DNA of 41,921 nt from Clostridiales bacterium (GCA_019418525.1 DYBS01000002.1:1-41921), one strand, 5' to 3'; counted from the stretch's first letter, positions 7,455 through 15,308 are shown. Notes: generated by a model not told the origin, from the letters alone. Numbers and translations are program-made.

Positions 7455-8774
7455 TTACTCCAGGAAGCCCTTGTAGTGCCGCATGAGCATCTGGGCCTCC
7501 ATAGCCTTGACCGTCTCCAGTGCGACGCCCACCACAATGATGATGGAAGTGCCGCCGATGGCCAGGGAGCTGCTGCCCACCAGAGCGCCGGTGACAATGG
7601 GCGCGATGGCGATGATGGACAGGTAGATGGCACCGAAGAAGGTGATCTTGTTCAGAACCTTGCTGATGAAGTCCGCGGTGGGCTTGCCGGGCCGGAAGCC
7701 GGGCACAAAGCCGCCGTTCTTCTTCAGGTTGTTGGCCACTTCCACGGGGTTGAACTGCATGGTGGAGTAGAAGTAGCTGAAGCCCAGGATCAGCAGGAAG
7801 TACACCACGATATAGAAGATGCTGGTGGTGTCAAAGATTTTCAGGAAGGTGTTCCAGCCGGAGCCCTCCACCTGGGCCGAGGGCACGAAAGCGCCGATGG
7901 TCGCGGGCAGGGAGGCGATAGCCTGGGCGAAGATGATGGGCATAACGCCGCTCATGTTCACCTTCAGGGGCAGATGGCTGGACTGGCCGCCGTACATCTT
8001 CCGGCCCACCACGCGCTTGGCGTACTGGACGGGGATGCGGCGCTCGGCATTCTGGATGAACACGATGAAGACCACCATGATCAGCATGCCGATAATAATG
8101 AGGGGGATGAACGCGGGGTGGAGTCCGCCGTCATTGCCGGCGGCCCAGTTCTGCACGCCCGTGATCATGCTCAGAATCATGCGGGGGCCGCGGGACAGGA
8201 TGCCCGCGAACAGGATGATAGAGATACCGTTGCCGATGCCGAACTCGGTGATCTGCTCACCCAGCCACATGATAAAGGCGGAACCGGCGGTGAAGGTGAG
8301 GATGATCACGATGGAGCCCCACACCTCGGGCAGACCGCCGAAGTCCAGGATGTTGCTGCCGGCGGTGCGCACCAGGGTCAGGTAGCCGAAGCCCTGCAGC
8401 AGGGCGATGGCCACGGTGACGTAGCGGGTGATGGCCGCGATCTTCTTGCGGCCCTCCTCGCCGCCCTCCTTCTGGAGACGCTCCAGAGCGGGGATGGCGA
8501 CGGTCAGCAGCTGCACGATGATGGAGCTGTTGATATAGGGCTGCACGCCCAGTGCGAATACCGTGGCGTAGCTAAAGGCCGTACCGTTCATGGCGCCCAA
8601 CAGGCCGAAGATGGTGCCGTTCATGGCATTCATCTGAGTGGCGAAGAGCTGACCGTCCACAAAGGGAACAGGCACGGCGGAGCCCAGCCGGAAGACCAGC
8701 AGCGCGAAGATGGTAAAGAGGATCTTCTTGCGCAGCTCGGGGATCTTCCAGGCATTGCGTACGGTCTCGAGCAC
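7455..8774 (-). CDS. secY: Protein translocase subunit SecY
   Basis: The 439-residue membrane protein has ten hydrophobic segments and the SecY N-terminus LETVRNAWKIPELRKKI. It forms the protein-conducting channel with SecE and SecG. The cytoplasmic loops that bind SecA and the ribosome are conserved, for example GNGISIILFAGI and the AERRIPVQYAKRVVGRKMYG loop. Translation starts at a GTG that directly follows the rplO stop codon, with GAGGTG upstream, so the two genes are likely coupled. Confidence 0.97.
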   Translation of the reverse strand: MLETVRNAWKIPELRKKILFTIFALLVFRLGSAVPVPFVDGQLFATQMNAMNGTIFGLLGAMNGTAFSYATVFALGVQPYINSSIIVQLLTVAIPALERLQKEGGEEGRKKIAAITRYVTVAIALLQGFGYLTLVRTAGSNILDFGGLPEVWGSIVIILTFTAGSAFIMWLGEQITEFGIGNGISIILFAGILSRGPRMILSMITGVQNWAAGNDGGLHPAFIPLIIIGMLIMVVFIVFIQNAERRIPVQYAKRVVGRKMYGGQSSHLPLKVNMSGVMPIIFAQAIASLPATIGAFVPSAQVEGSGWNTFLKIFDTTSIFYIVVYFLLILGFSYFYSTMQFNPVEVANNLKKNGGFVPGFRPGKPTADFISKVLNKITFFGAIYLSIIAIAPIVTGALVGSSSLAIGGTSIIIVVGVALETVKAMEAQMLMRHYKGFLE

Positions 8775-9215
8775 TTAGATCACCTCGTACTTTCCGCCGG
8801 CCGCGACGATCTTCTCCTTCGCGGAGGCGGAGAACGCGGAGGCGCGAACGATGAGCTTCTTGTTCAGAGTCCCGTTGCCCAGGATCTTCACACCGTGCTC
8901 ACACTTGGACAGGATCCCCTTCTCCAGGAGATCGCAGACGTTGACGGTCGCGCCGTCGTCAAACTTGTTCAGCGCGGAGACGTTGATGCTCTCCAGACGC
9001 TTGGCAAAAATGTTGTGGAAGCCGCGCTTAGGCAGACGACGGGCCAGAGGCATCTGGCCGCCTTCGAAGCCGACGCGGACGCCGCCGCCAGAGCGGGCCC
9101 ACTGGCCCTTCTGACCACGGCCGGCGGTGGTGCCGTTACCGGAACCCTTGCCGCGGCCCTTGCGGTAAGCCTTCTTCACAGAGCCGGGCGCGGGAGACAG
9201 TTCATGCAGTTTCAT
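8775..9215 (-). CDS. rplO: Large ribosomal subunit protein L15
   Basis: The protein has 146 residues from the ATG at 9215. The N-terminal extension is very rich in Gly, Arg and Lys (KAYRKGRGKGSGNGTTAGRGQKGQ) and threads into the 23S rRNA core; a globular L18e-like domain follows. L15 is a late assembly protein at the centre of the 50S subunit. The frame extends 5 codons upstream, but the chosen ATG has GGAGG 8 bases before it and gives the canonical MKLHEL start. Confidence 0.95.
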   Translation of the reverse strand: MKLHELSPAPGSVKKAYRKGRGKGSGNGTTAGRGQKGQWARSGGGVRVGFEGGQMPLARRLPKRGFHNIFAKRLESINVSALNKFDDGATVNVCDLLEKGILSKCEHGVKILGNGTLNKKLIVRASAFSASAKEKIVAAGGKYEVI

Positions 9216-9229
9216 ATCGCGCACCTCCA

Positions 9230-9412
9230 TTACTGTTCCTCGGTGACCTGGAGCAGGTAACCGATCTGAGCGATCTTGCCGCGGGTGGCGACATTGTCGG
9301 GCTGGACGGTGGTATCGCCGATCTTGCGCAGCCCCAGAGCCTCGGCAGTCGCCTTGTGCTTGGCGATGCGGCCGTTCAGGCTCTTGACCAGCTTGATATT
9401 GATGTTAGCCAT
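9230..9412 (-). CDS. rpmD: Large ribosomal subunit protein L30
   Basis: The 60-residue protein matches bacterial L30, with KLVKSLNGR near the N-terminus followed by the conserved GLRKIGDTTVQPDN segment. It is a small ferredoxin-fold protein bound to 23S rRNA domain II. The gene is 15 bases from both rpsE and rplO, in the usual spc-operon place. Confidence 0.96.
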   Translation of the reverse strand: MANINIKLVKSLNGRIAKHKATAEALGLRKIGDTTVQPDNVATRGKIAQIGYLLQVTEEQ

Positions 9413-9427
9413 TGTGGTCGGCCCTCC

Positions 9428-9928
9428 TTAACCTACGATCTCGCTGACGCTCTTGCCGCGGACCCGGGCCACTTCCTCGGGGGAACGCAGGGACTTCAGG
9501 CCCTCGAAGGTAGCGGACACCACGTTCTGCGGGTTGTTGGAGCGCAGGCACTTGGCGCGGATGTCACGGATGCCGGCCGCCTCCATGACGGCACGGACGG
9601 GACCGCCGGCGATGATGCCGGTACCGGGAGCGGCGGGCTTGAGCATCACGCGGCCGGCGCCGAACTCACCGATCACCTCGTGGGGGATGGTGGTGCCGGA
9701 CAGGCTGATGGTGCACATGTTCTTCTTGGCATCCTCGATGCCCTTGCGGATAGCCTCGGGCACCTCAGCGGCCTTGCCCAGGCCGAAGCCCACGCGGCCC
9801 TTCTCGTCGCCCACCACCATGAGGGCGGCAAACTTGAAGATACGGCCGCCCTTGACGGTCTTGCTGACGCGGTTCAGAGAAACGAGCTTCTCGGTGAACT
9901 CGCTGGGTTCTCTTTCAAATCTAGCCAT
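9428..9928 (-). CDS. rpsE: Small ribosomal subunit protein S5
   Basis: The 166-residue S5 has the N-terminal double-stranded RNA-binding domain (EKLVSLNRVSKTVKGGR, then VVGDEKGRVGFGLGKA) and the C-terminal domain ending in VRGKSVSEIVG. With S4 and S3 it lines the mRNA entry tunnel and contributes to decoding accuracy. The loop around residues 20-30, where spectinomycin resistance changes occur, looks wild type. Confidence 0.96.
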   Translation of the reverse strand: MARFEREPSEFTEKLVSLNRVSKTVKGGRIFKFAALMVVGDEKGRVGFGLGKAAEVPEAIRKGIEDAKKNMCTISLSGTTIPHEVIGEFGAGRVMLKPAAPGTGIIAGGPVRAVMEAAGIRDIRAKCLRSNNPQNVVSATFEGLKSLRSPEEVARVRGKSVSEIVG

Positions 9929-9946
9929 GTTCGTTCTCCTCCCCTA

Positions 9947-10306
9947 TTAAAACTCCAGGCCGCCCTCGCGGGCGCCCTCGGCCAGAGCGGCGACGCGGCC
10001 ATGGTAGACATAGCCGCCGCGGTCAAAGACCACGGTGCTGATGCCGGCGGCCTTGGCACGCTCGGCAACGGTCAGGCCCACCTTCTTGGCGGCCTCACAG
10101 TTGGAGCCCTTGCCCTCGAAGCCCTTCTCCAGGGAAGAAGCGGAGACCAGGGTCTTGCCGCTCACGTCATCGATGACCTGGGCGTAGATGTTGGTCTCGC
10201 TGCGGAACACGTTGAGACGGGGACGCTCGGGCGTGCCGGAAATCTTGGAGCGGACACGCTTATGGCGCTTAAGCCGCTGCGCCTTGGTATTGGGACGATT
10301 GATCAT
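9947..10306 (-). CDS. rplR: Large ribosomal subunit protein L18
   Basis: The 119-residue L18 carries a basic N-terminal arm (KAQRLKRHKRVRSKISG) and the core RPRLNVFRSETNIYAQVIDD. It binds 5S rRNA together with L5 and helps dock it onto the large subunit. The C-terminus (FDRGGYVYHGRVAALAEGAR) is the conserved family signature. It is translated from an ATG with AGGAGGTG upstream. Confidence 0.96.
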   Translation of the reverse strand: MINRPNTKAQRLKRHKRVRSKISGTPERPRLNVFRSETNIYAQVIDDVSGKTLVSASSLEKGFEGKGSNCEAAKKVGLTVAERAKAAGISTVVFDRGGYVYHGRVAALAEGAREGGLEF

Positions 10307-10320
10307 AGTGGCACACCTCC

Positions 10321-10866
10321 TTATTTCTTCTTGACGCCGGTCTTGCCTTCCTTGCGGCGGATGACCTCGTCGGTGTATTTGATACCCTTGCCCTTGTAAG
10401 GCTCAGGGGGTCTTTTCTCTCTGACTTCAGCGGCAAACTGACCGACCTGCTCCTTGCTGGCGCCGGAGATGACGATCTTGTTGGCGCTGGGGGTCTCGAT
10501 GGTGATGCCCTCGGGGCCCTCCATAAAGACCTGGTGGGAGAAACCGAGGTTCATGACCAGCTTCTTGCCGTCCATGGCCACACGGTAGCCGACGCCGTTG
10601 ACGTCCAGCTCCTTCTTGAAGCCCTCGGTCACACCCAGGACCATGTTGTGGAGCAGGGTGCGGGTCAGGCCGTGCAGGCTGCGGTTCTCCTTCTCATCGT
10701 TGGGACGGGTAACGAGCAGCTCGTTGCCCTCCTGGGCGATGTGCATGTTGGGGTGGAACTCACGGGTCAGGGTGCCCTTGGGGCCCTTGACGGTGACAAC
10801 GTTCCCATCGATCTTCACGTCCACGCCGGCGGGGATGGAGATCGGCTTTCTTCCGATTCGGCTCAT
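10321..10866 (-). CDS. rplF: Large ribosomal subunit protein L6
   Basis: The protein has 181 residues from the ATG at 10866, which yields the canonical MSRIGRKPI start and has GGGAGGG upstream; an upstream TTG or GTG extension is rejected. Two repeated L6 domains are visible, with the C-terminal signature RPPEPYKGKGIKYTDEVIRR. L6 lies near the base of the L7/L12 stalk and the factor-binding centre. A lysine-rich tail follows. Confidence 0.96.
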   Translation of the reverse strand: MSRIGRKPISIPAGVDVKIDGNVVTVKGPKGTLTREFHPNMHIAQEGNELLVTRPNDEKENRSLHGLTRTLLHNMVLGVTEGFKKELDVNGVGYRVAMDGKKLVMNLGFSHQVFMEGPEGITIETPSANKIVISGASKEQVGQFAAEVREKRPPEPYKGKGIKYTDEVIRRKEGKTGVKKK

Positions 10867-10880
10867 TCTTTCTCCCTCCC

Positions 10881-11279
10881 TTACCACACGAACGCAAGGA
10901 CCTCGCCGCCGACGTGAGCCGCACGAGCAGCCTTGTCGGTCATGACGCCCTTGGACGTAGAGACGATAGCGATACCCAGACCACGGATGACGCGGGGCAG
11001 CTCATCAGCGCCAGCGTACACGCGCAGGCCGGGCTTGGACACGCGGCGCAGACCGGAGATAACCTTCTCCTTACCGGCGCCGTACTTCAGGGTGATGCGG
11101 ATCACGCCCTGAGTGCCGTCGTCGATCAGCTGGAAGTTCTTGATATAGCCTTCATCCAGCAGGATCTGAGCGATGGACTTCTTCATGTTGGACGCGGGGA
11201 CGTCCACGGTGTCATGCTTTGCGTTGTTCGCGTTGCGGATGCGGGTCAGCATATCCGCAATGGGATCGGTAATATGCAT
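10881..11279 (-). CDS. rpsH: Small ribosomal subunit protein S8
   Basis: The 132-residue S8 starts MHITDPIADMLTRIRNA and ends with the conserved STSKGVMTDKAARAAHVGGE. It binds 16S helix 21 directly, and in enterobacteria it represses the spc operon by binding its message. Here rpsH is separated from rpsN by 404 bases and has its own promoter and a structured 5' leader, an arrangement not seen elsewhere in this cluster. The Shine-Dalgarno site is AAAGGAGGG. Confidence 0.96.
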   Translation of the reverse strand: MHITDPIADMLTRIRNANNAKHDTVDVPASNMKKSIAQILLDEGYIKNFQLIDDGTQGVIRITLKYGAGKEKVISGLRRVSKPGLRVYAGADELPRVIRGLGIAIVSTSKGVMTDKAARAAHVGGEVLAFVW

Positions 11280-11378
11280 GATTTTACCCTCCTTTTTGAT
11301 TTACGGACCCGTGAGAAAGTCCGTTAAGGCGGCAAGGTATCGGAGGTCGCAGGTCTCCGACCTTTTAACCGTCTGCCA
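11280..11378 (-). promoter_or_regulatory. Structured 5' leader of rpsH
   Basis: Between the internal promoter and the rpsH start, about 100 bases of leader can form a strong stem: AAGGT-CGGAG, a 9-base loop, CTCCG, a 2-base bulge, then ACCTT (about 11336-11366). A flanking pair GTTAA/TTAAC could enclose it. A bulged stem next to an S8 start is the kind of target used for ribosomal protein autoregulation, but the S8 consensus cannot be proven by eye. Confidence 0.45.
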
Positions 11379-11385
11379 AGGAACT

Positions 11386-11414
11386 ATTATATAGTGAAAA
11401 GCCCGGCTTGAAAA
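11386..11414 (-). promoter_or_regulatory. Internal promoter before rpsH
   Basis: On the minus strand a consensus -10 TATAAT (11386-11391) lies 17 bases from TTTTCA (11409-11414, 4 of 6 matches to the -35). Transcription would begin near 11379. It would drive rpsH and the genes after it independently of the distant S10 promoter. Confidence 0.7.
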
Positions 11415-11551
11415 GGGAAATTTGGCTTCTTTCCGAACTTTTGGAGGATTGCCCTACCAAAGGTGCCGGAAATGGGCCTCCTTATTCATTTTTCACAGTC
11501 CGACTTGCACTATCGGGTGGGTTTATCTCCTAAACGGAGAATTTTGTTTTA

Positions 11552-11672
11552 CGCACCTGCCGGTGCGGCGGCCGCCGCCAGACGGCCACGCCGTGAGGGA
11601 ACGGCGTTTTCCCCGTCACGCAACGCAAGCGCCCGACGTGACAAGCACGTCTGGCGCGGCGTTGCAAACGGG
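11552..11672. repeat. Cluster of inverted repeats in the rpsN-rpsH gap
   Basis: Four structures lie in a row. The largest (11612-11672) is a 61-base imperfect hairpin with paired blocks CCCGT/ACGGG, GCAACGC/GCGTTGC, CGCC/GGCG and GACGTG/CACGTC, about 22 bp in all. Next are ACGCCGT/ACGGCGT (11588-11607), a 14-base perfect palindrome GCGGCGGCCGCCGC (11565-11578) and CGCACC/GGTGCG (11552-11567, overlapping it). None has a good minus-strand U-tract. The rest of the gap (11415-11551) shows only a small TCTCC/GGAGA hairpin and no credible gene. Confidence 0.7.
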
Positions 11673-11683
11673 TTGTTTGGTTC

Positions 11684-11869
11684 TTACCAGGAGGCCTTCT
11701 TCACGCCGGGGATCTGACCCTTGTAGGCCAGCTCGCGGAAGCAGATACGGCAGATGCCGTAGTCCCGCAGGTAGGCGTGGGGACGGCCGCAGATCTTGCA
11801 GCGGTTGTAGCGGCGGGTGGAGAACTTGGGCTCCGCCTGCTGCTTCAGGATCATAGACTTCTTAGCCAT
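11684..11869 (-). CDS. rpsN: Small ribosomal subunit protein S14, zinc type
   Basis: The 61-residue protein has the two pairs CKICG and CRICF (about 24-43) that bind zinc, the short Firmicutes type Z form of S14. It sits in the 30S head near S3 and S10. The C-terminus GQIPGVKKASW is standard. It is only 14 bases from rplE upstream, but the gap downstream to rpsH is unusually long. Confidence 0.97.
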   Translation of the reverse strand: MAKKSMILKQQAEPKFSTRRYNRCKICGRPHAYLRDYGICRICFRELAYKGQIPGVKKASW

Positions 11870-11883
11870 TAACGTTCTCCTCC

Positions 11884-12438
11884 TTAGCGGGCGAAGGGAG
11901 CGCCGATCTGGGTCAGCAGCTCCTTGGCCTCTTCATCAGTCTGAGCGGTGGTGCAGAACACGATATCCAGGCCGCGGATCTTGTCGATCTTGTCGTACTC
12001 GATCTCGGGGAAGATCAGCTGCTCCTTCACGCCCAGAGCGTAGTTGCCGCGGCCGTCAAAGGCGTTGGGGTTAATGCCGCGGAAGTCGCGCACGCGGGGC
12101 AGGGCCACGTTGAAGAGGCGGTCCACGAACTCCCACATACGGTCGCCGCGCAGGGTGACCTTGGCGCCGATGGGCATGCCCTCACGCAGCTTGAAGTTAG
12201 CCACGGACTTCTTGGCCTTGGTGATGATGGCCTTCTGGCCGGTGATCTTGGTCAGATCGCCCACGACGGCCTCCAGGACCTTGGAGTTGTCCCGGGCCTC
12301 GCCGCAGCCGCAGTTGACCACGATCTTGTCCAGCTTGGGGATCTGCATGGTGGACTTGTAGCCGAACTTCTGCATCAGAGCAGGAGCGACCTCGTCCTGG
12401 TACTTCTTCTTCAGGTTGGGAACCTTCTTATCAGCCAT
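11884..12438 (-). CDS. rplE: Large ribosomal subunit protein L5
   Basis: The 184-residue L5 shows the family signatures IPKLDKIVVNCGCGEA, LREGMPIGAKVTLRG and NYALGVKEQLIFPEI. It binds 5S rRNA with L18, contacts the P-site tRNA and makes the B1b bridge to S13. Gene order rplX-rplE-rpsN is conserved. The ATG has GGAGGAG upstream. Confidence 0.97.
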   Translation of the reverse strand: MADKKVPNLKKKYQDEVAPALMQKFGYKSTMQIPKLDKIVVNCGCGEARDNSKVLEAVVGDLTKITGQKAIITKAKKSVANFKLREGMPIGAKVTLRGDRMWEFVDRLFNVALPRVRDFRGINPNAFDGRGNYALGVKEQLIFPEIEYDKIDKIRGLDIVFCTTAQTDEEAKELLTQIGAPFAR

Positions 12439-12458
12439 TGCGATTCACTCCTCCTCTC

Positions 12459-12773
12459 TTAGATCTCAGCGCCGCACTTCTTGCAGATGCGGACCTTCTT
12501 GTCGCCCTCGACCTTGTGGCCGATGCGGGTGGGCTTATTGCACTTGGGGCAGACCTTCTGCACCTTGCAGGCGTAGATGGGGGCTTCCTTCTTGATGATG
12601 CCGCCCTGGTCGCCCTGCTTGCGGGGCTTGGTGTGGCGGGAGACGATATTCACGCCCTCCACGACCACCTTGCTCTCCTTGGGGAGAACGTTCAGGACCT
12701 TGCCCTGCTTGCCCTTGTCCTTACCGGACAGGACGATGACGGTGTCGTCCTTGCGAATGCTCAGTTTATTCAT
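12459..12773 (-). CDS. rplX: Large ribosomal subunit protein L24
   Basis: The 104-residue protein has an N-terminal KOW motif (KDDTVIVLSGKDKGKQGKVL), which starts 50S assembly by binding the 5' end of 23S rRNA. The C-terminal CPKC...CKKC pairs (about 76-100) form a zinc ribbon found in many Gram-positive L24 proteins. The start is ATG, 15 bases after rplN. Confidence 0.96.
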   Translation of the reverse strand: MNKLSIRKDDTVIVLSGKDKGKQGKVLNVLPKESKVVVEGVNIVSRHTKPRKQGDQGGIIKKEAPIYACKVQKVCPKCNKPTRIGHKVEGDKKVRICKKCGAEI

Positions 12774-12788
12774 GTCTCGTTACCCCCC

Positions 12789-13157
12789 TTACAGCACTTC
12801 GGGAGCCAGGGACAGGATCTTCATATAGTCCTTGTCGCGCAGCTCGCGGGCCACGGGCCCAAAGATACGGGTACCGCGGGGATTCTTGTCCTCCTTGATC
12901 AGGACGGCGGCATTGTCGTCGAAACGGACATAGCTGCCGTCGCTGCGGCGCACGCCGCGGACGGAGCGGACGATGACAGCCTTCACGACCTCGCCCTTCT
13001 TCACGGTGCCGCCGGGCTGAGCCTTGCGGACGGAAGCCACGACCACGTCGCCGATGTTGCCGAACTTACGCTTGGAGCCGCCCAGCACGCGGATGGTCTT
13101 GATCTCCTTGGCGCCGGTGTTGTCGGCCACCTTCAAATAAGTTTCCTGCTGAATCAT
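12789..13157 (-). CDS. rplN: Large ribosomal subunit protein L14
   Basis: The 122-residue L14 begins MIQQETYLKVADNTGAK and ends with the signature DKDYMKILSLAPEVL. It is an OB-like barrel at the subunit interface, making bridges B5 and B8 and serving as the docking site for the silencing factor RsfS. It is tightly packed between rpsQ and rplX. Confidence 0.97.
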   Translation of the reverse strand: MIQQETYLKVADNTGAKEIKTIRVLGGSKRKFGNIGDVVVASVRKAQPGGTVKKGEVVKAVIVRSVRGVRRSDGSYVRFDDNAAVLIKEDKNPRGTRIFGPVARELRDKDYMKILSLAPEVL

Positions 13158-13169
13158 GACCGCACCTCC

Positions 13170-13430
13170 TTACTTCGCCTTCTCGATGATCTCGACCACG
13201 CGCCAACGCTTGTCCTTGGACAGGGGGCGGGTCTCCATGACCTTGACGCGGTCGCCCACGCCACAGGCATTCTGCTCGTCATGGGCCTTCAGCTTGTAGG
13301 TCCGCTTGACGATCTTCTTATACAGAGGGTGGGCCACACGGTCGGCGATGGCGACCACCACGGTCTTGTCCATCTTGTCAGAGACCACCAGGCCGACTCT
13401 GGTCTTACGGGAAGAAGTTCTGTTCTCCAT
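13170..13430 (-). CDS. rpsQ: Small ribosomal subunit protein S17
   Basis: The 86-residue protein has the S17 OB fold with GLVVSDKMDKTVVVAI and the KRTYKLKAHDE segment. It binds the 16S 5' domain early in assembly. It lies 20 bases after rpmC with a clear AAGGAGG site. Confidence 0.96.
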   Translation of the reverse strand: MENRTSSRKTRVGLVVSDKMDKTVVVAIADRVAHPLYKKIVKRTYKLKAHDEQNACGVGDRVKVMETRPLSKDKRWRVVEIIEKAK

Positions 13431-13450
13431 GATAATTCCTCCTTCTTACA

Positions 13451-13651
13451 TTATCGGCCAGCGAGCTGCTGCTCGCGCAGGATGGTCTTGACTCGGGCAA
13501 TGTCTTTCTTGACCTCCGCGATCTTCACGGGGTTCTCCAGCTGATTGGTGGCATGCTGAAGACGGAGCTGGAACAGGTCCTTCTTCAGGTCGCCCAGCTT
13601 GCTCTCCAGCTCAGCGGCGCTCATCTTGCGGACTTCGTTTGCCTTCATCAT
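13451..13651 (-). CDS. rpmC: Large ribosomal subunit protein L29
   Basis: The 66-residue helical protein carries the L29 core ELESKLGDLKKDLFQLRLQ and lies at the exit of the nascent-chain tunnel near L23. The start overlaps the rplP stop (ATGA), so translation is probably coupled. Two adjacent ATG codons (13651 and 13648) are both possible, and the second would give the more usual MKANE start. Confidence 0.95.
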   Translation of the reverse strand: MMKANEVRKMSAAELESKLGDLKKDLFQLRLQHATNQLENPVKIAEVKKDIARVKTILREQQLAGR

Positions 13652-14085
13652 TCTTCACCACCAATCTCGGTCTCGGCGGTCTGCTTCTTCACGATCTTGC
13701 ACTTGACGGGCAGCTTGTGAGAGGCCAGACGCAGGGCCTCGCGGGCGACCTCCTCGGAGACGCCGGCGATCTCGAACATCACACGGCCGGGCTTGACCAC
13801 GGCCACCCAGTACTCGGGAGAACCCTTACCGGAACCCATGCGGGTCTCAGCGGGCTTCTCGGTGATGGGCTTGTCGGGGAAGATCTTGATCCAGACCTTA
13901 CCGCCACGCTTGGTGTAACGGGTCATGGCGATACGGGCGGCCTCGATCTGGTTGCTGGTGATCCAGCAGGGCTCGGTGGCCTGCAGGCCGAAATCACCGT
14001 AGGTCACGGTGTTACCGCGCATAGCCTTGCCCTTCAGGCGGCCGCGGTGCACGCGGCGGTATTTCACTCTCTTAGGCAGCAGCAT
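13648..14085 (-). CDS. rplP: Large ribosomal subunit protein L16
   Basis: The 145-residue L16 starts MLLPKRVKYRRVHRG, a strong signature, and continues with WIKIFPDKPITEKPAETRMG. It lies between the A-site tRNA and the 5S rRNA and is needed for peptidyl transferase activity. The ATG shares one base with the rpsC stop (TAATG), and its end overlaps rpmC, so three genes are translationally linked. Confidence 0.97.
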   Translation of the reverse strand: MLLPKRVKYRRVHRGRLKGKAMRGNTVTYGDFGLQATEPCWITSNQIEAARIAMTRYTKRGGKVWIKIFPDKPITEKPAETRMGSGKGSPEYWVAVVKPGRVMFEIAGVSEEVAREALRLASHKLPVKCKIVKKQTAETEIGGEE

Positions 14086-14948
14086 TAGTTGGAGCCTCCT
14101 TCCTTGGGAGCAGCGGGACGGGCGCCGCCGTGGGGACGGGCACCGCCCTGGGGACGGTTGTTGTTGAAGCCACCCTGGGGACGGCCGCCGTTGCGGTTAA
14201 AGCCGCCGTTGCGGTTGAAGCCGCCCTTGCGGTCGCCGTCACGCCGGTCGCGGCGGGGGCGGTCGGAGCGCTCCTTGAAGTTCTTGGTGTCCAGGGTACG
14301 GGGGGTGGTGCGCAGGGTCTGGGTCAGCACCTCGCCCTTGTAGATCCACACCTTCACGCCGATGCGGCCGTAGGTGGTGGCAGCCTCCGCGAAGCCGTAG
14401 TCGATGTCGGCGCGCAGGGTCTGCAGGGGAATGGTACCGTCGTGATAGTGCTCGGTGCGGGCGATCTCAGCGCCGCCCAGACGGCCGGACACCTGAGTCT
14501 TGATGCCGCGGGCGCCCATGCGCATGGCGCGGCCCATGGCGTTCTTCATGGCGCGGCGGAAGCCGATGCGCTTCTCCAGCTGCTGGGCGATGTTCTCGGC
14601 CACCAGCTGAGCGTTCATGTCGGGGCTCTTGACCTCGACGATGTTCAGAGCCACGCTCTTGCCGATCATCTTCTCCAGGGTCAGGCGCAGGCGCTCGATG
14701 TCCTCGCCGCCCTTACCGATGACCATGCCGGGGCGGGCGCAGTGCAGGTAGATGCGGACCTTGGCGTTGTCGCGCTCGATCTCGATCTTGGGCACGCCGG
14801 CGCCGTAGAGCTTCTTCTTCAGGAAATCGCGGATCTTCTTGTCCTCGACCAGCAGATCGCCGACCTTCTCGTTACGAGCATACCAGCGGGAGTCCCAATC
14901 CTTAATGACACCCACGCGCAGGCCGTGGGGATTGACTTTCTGTCCCAT
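14085..14948 (-). CDS. rpsC: Small ribosomal subunit protein S3 with a long Arg/Gly/Asn-rich tail
   Basis: Residues 1 to about 225 are ordinary S3: MGQKVNPHGLRVGVIKDWDS, the KH domain with GMVIGKGGEDIERL, and the C-terminal domain ending near TPRTLDTKNF. S3 lines the mRNA entry pore and has helicase activity with S4 and S5. About 60 further residues (228-287) form a low-complexity tail of RR/RD followed by repeated GGFNRN, RPQGG and GGARP units. Average S3 is about 210-220 residues. The tail resembles RGG-type RNA-binding regions and would be exposed on the solvent side of the 30S head. Confidence 0.95.
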   Translation of the reverse strand: MGQKVNPHGLRVGVIKDWDSRWYARNEKVGDLLVEDKKIRDFLKKKLYGAGVPKIEIERDNAKVRIYLHCARPGMVIGKGGEDIERLRLTLEKMIGKSVALNIVEVKSPDMNAQLVAENIAQQLEKRIGFRRAMKNAMGRAMRMGARGIKTQVSGRLGGAEIARTEHYHDGTIPLQTLRADIDYGFAEAATTYGRIGVKVWIYKGEVLTQTLRTTPRTLDTKNFKERSDRPRRDRRDGDRKGGFNRNGGFNRNGGRPQGGFNNNRPQGGARPHGGARPAAPKEGGSN

Positions 14949-14963
14949 GTTTTTCCTCCTCCC

Positions 14964-15296
14964 TTAGCGCTCGCTCACGCCGATGGTGATGTGAGAAGTA
15001 CGCTTGTTGATCCGGTACGCACGGCCCTGAGCCCGGGGCATGATGCGCTTGATGATGGGGCCGGGGGCGGCGTAGGTGGTGGACACGTAGAGCTTCTCAG
15101 GGTCCATCTGGTGATTGTTCTCAGCGTTGGCCGCGGCGCTCTTGAGCACCTTGAGCATCAGCTCGGAGGCGGCCTTGGGGGTGGCCATCAGGATGGCGGT
15201 GGCCTCAGCCACACTCTTGCCGCGGATCAGATCGCAGACGATCTGGACCTTGCGGGGAGAGATGCGGGCATACTTCAGAACAGCTTTCGCTTCCAT
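14964..15296 (-). CDS. rplV: Large ribosomal subunit protein L22
   Basis: The 110-residue L22 has ARISPRKVQIVCDLIRGK and the long hairpin region with the signature RAQGRAYRINKRTSHITI. The hairpin reaches into the exit tunnel, where macrolide resistance changes are known; the loop looks intact. It lies between rpsS and rpsC with 12 to 15 base spacers. Confidence 0.97.
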   Translation of the reverse strand: MEAKAVLKYARISPRKVQIVCDLIRGKSVAEATAILMATPKAASELMLKVLKSAAANAENNHQMDPEKLYVSTTYAAPGPIIKRIMPRAQGRAYRINKRTSHITIGVSER

Positions 15297-15308
15297 ATTC
15301 TCTCCTCC

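Noticed and set aside
11422..11856. Plus-strand frames in the rpsN-rpsH gap
   Set aside because: They run into the reverse of rpsN, have Arg/Pro/Ser-rich composition and no ribosome site. The gap is better explained by inverted repeats and a promoter.
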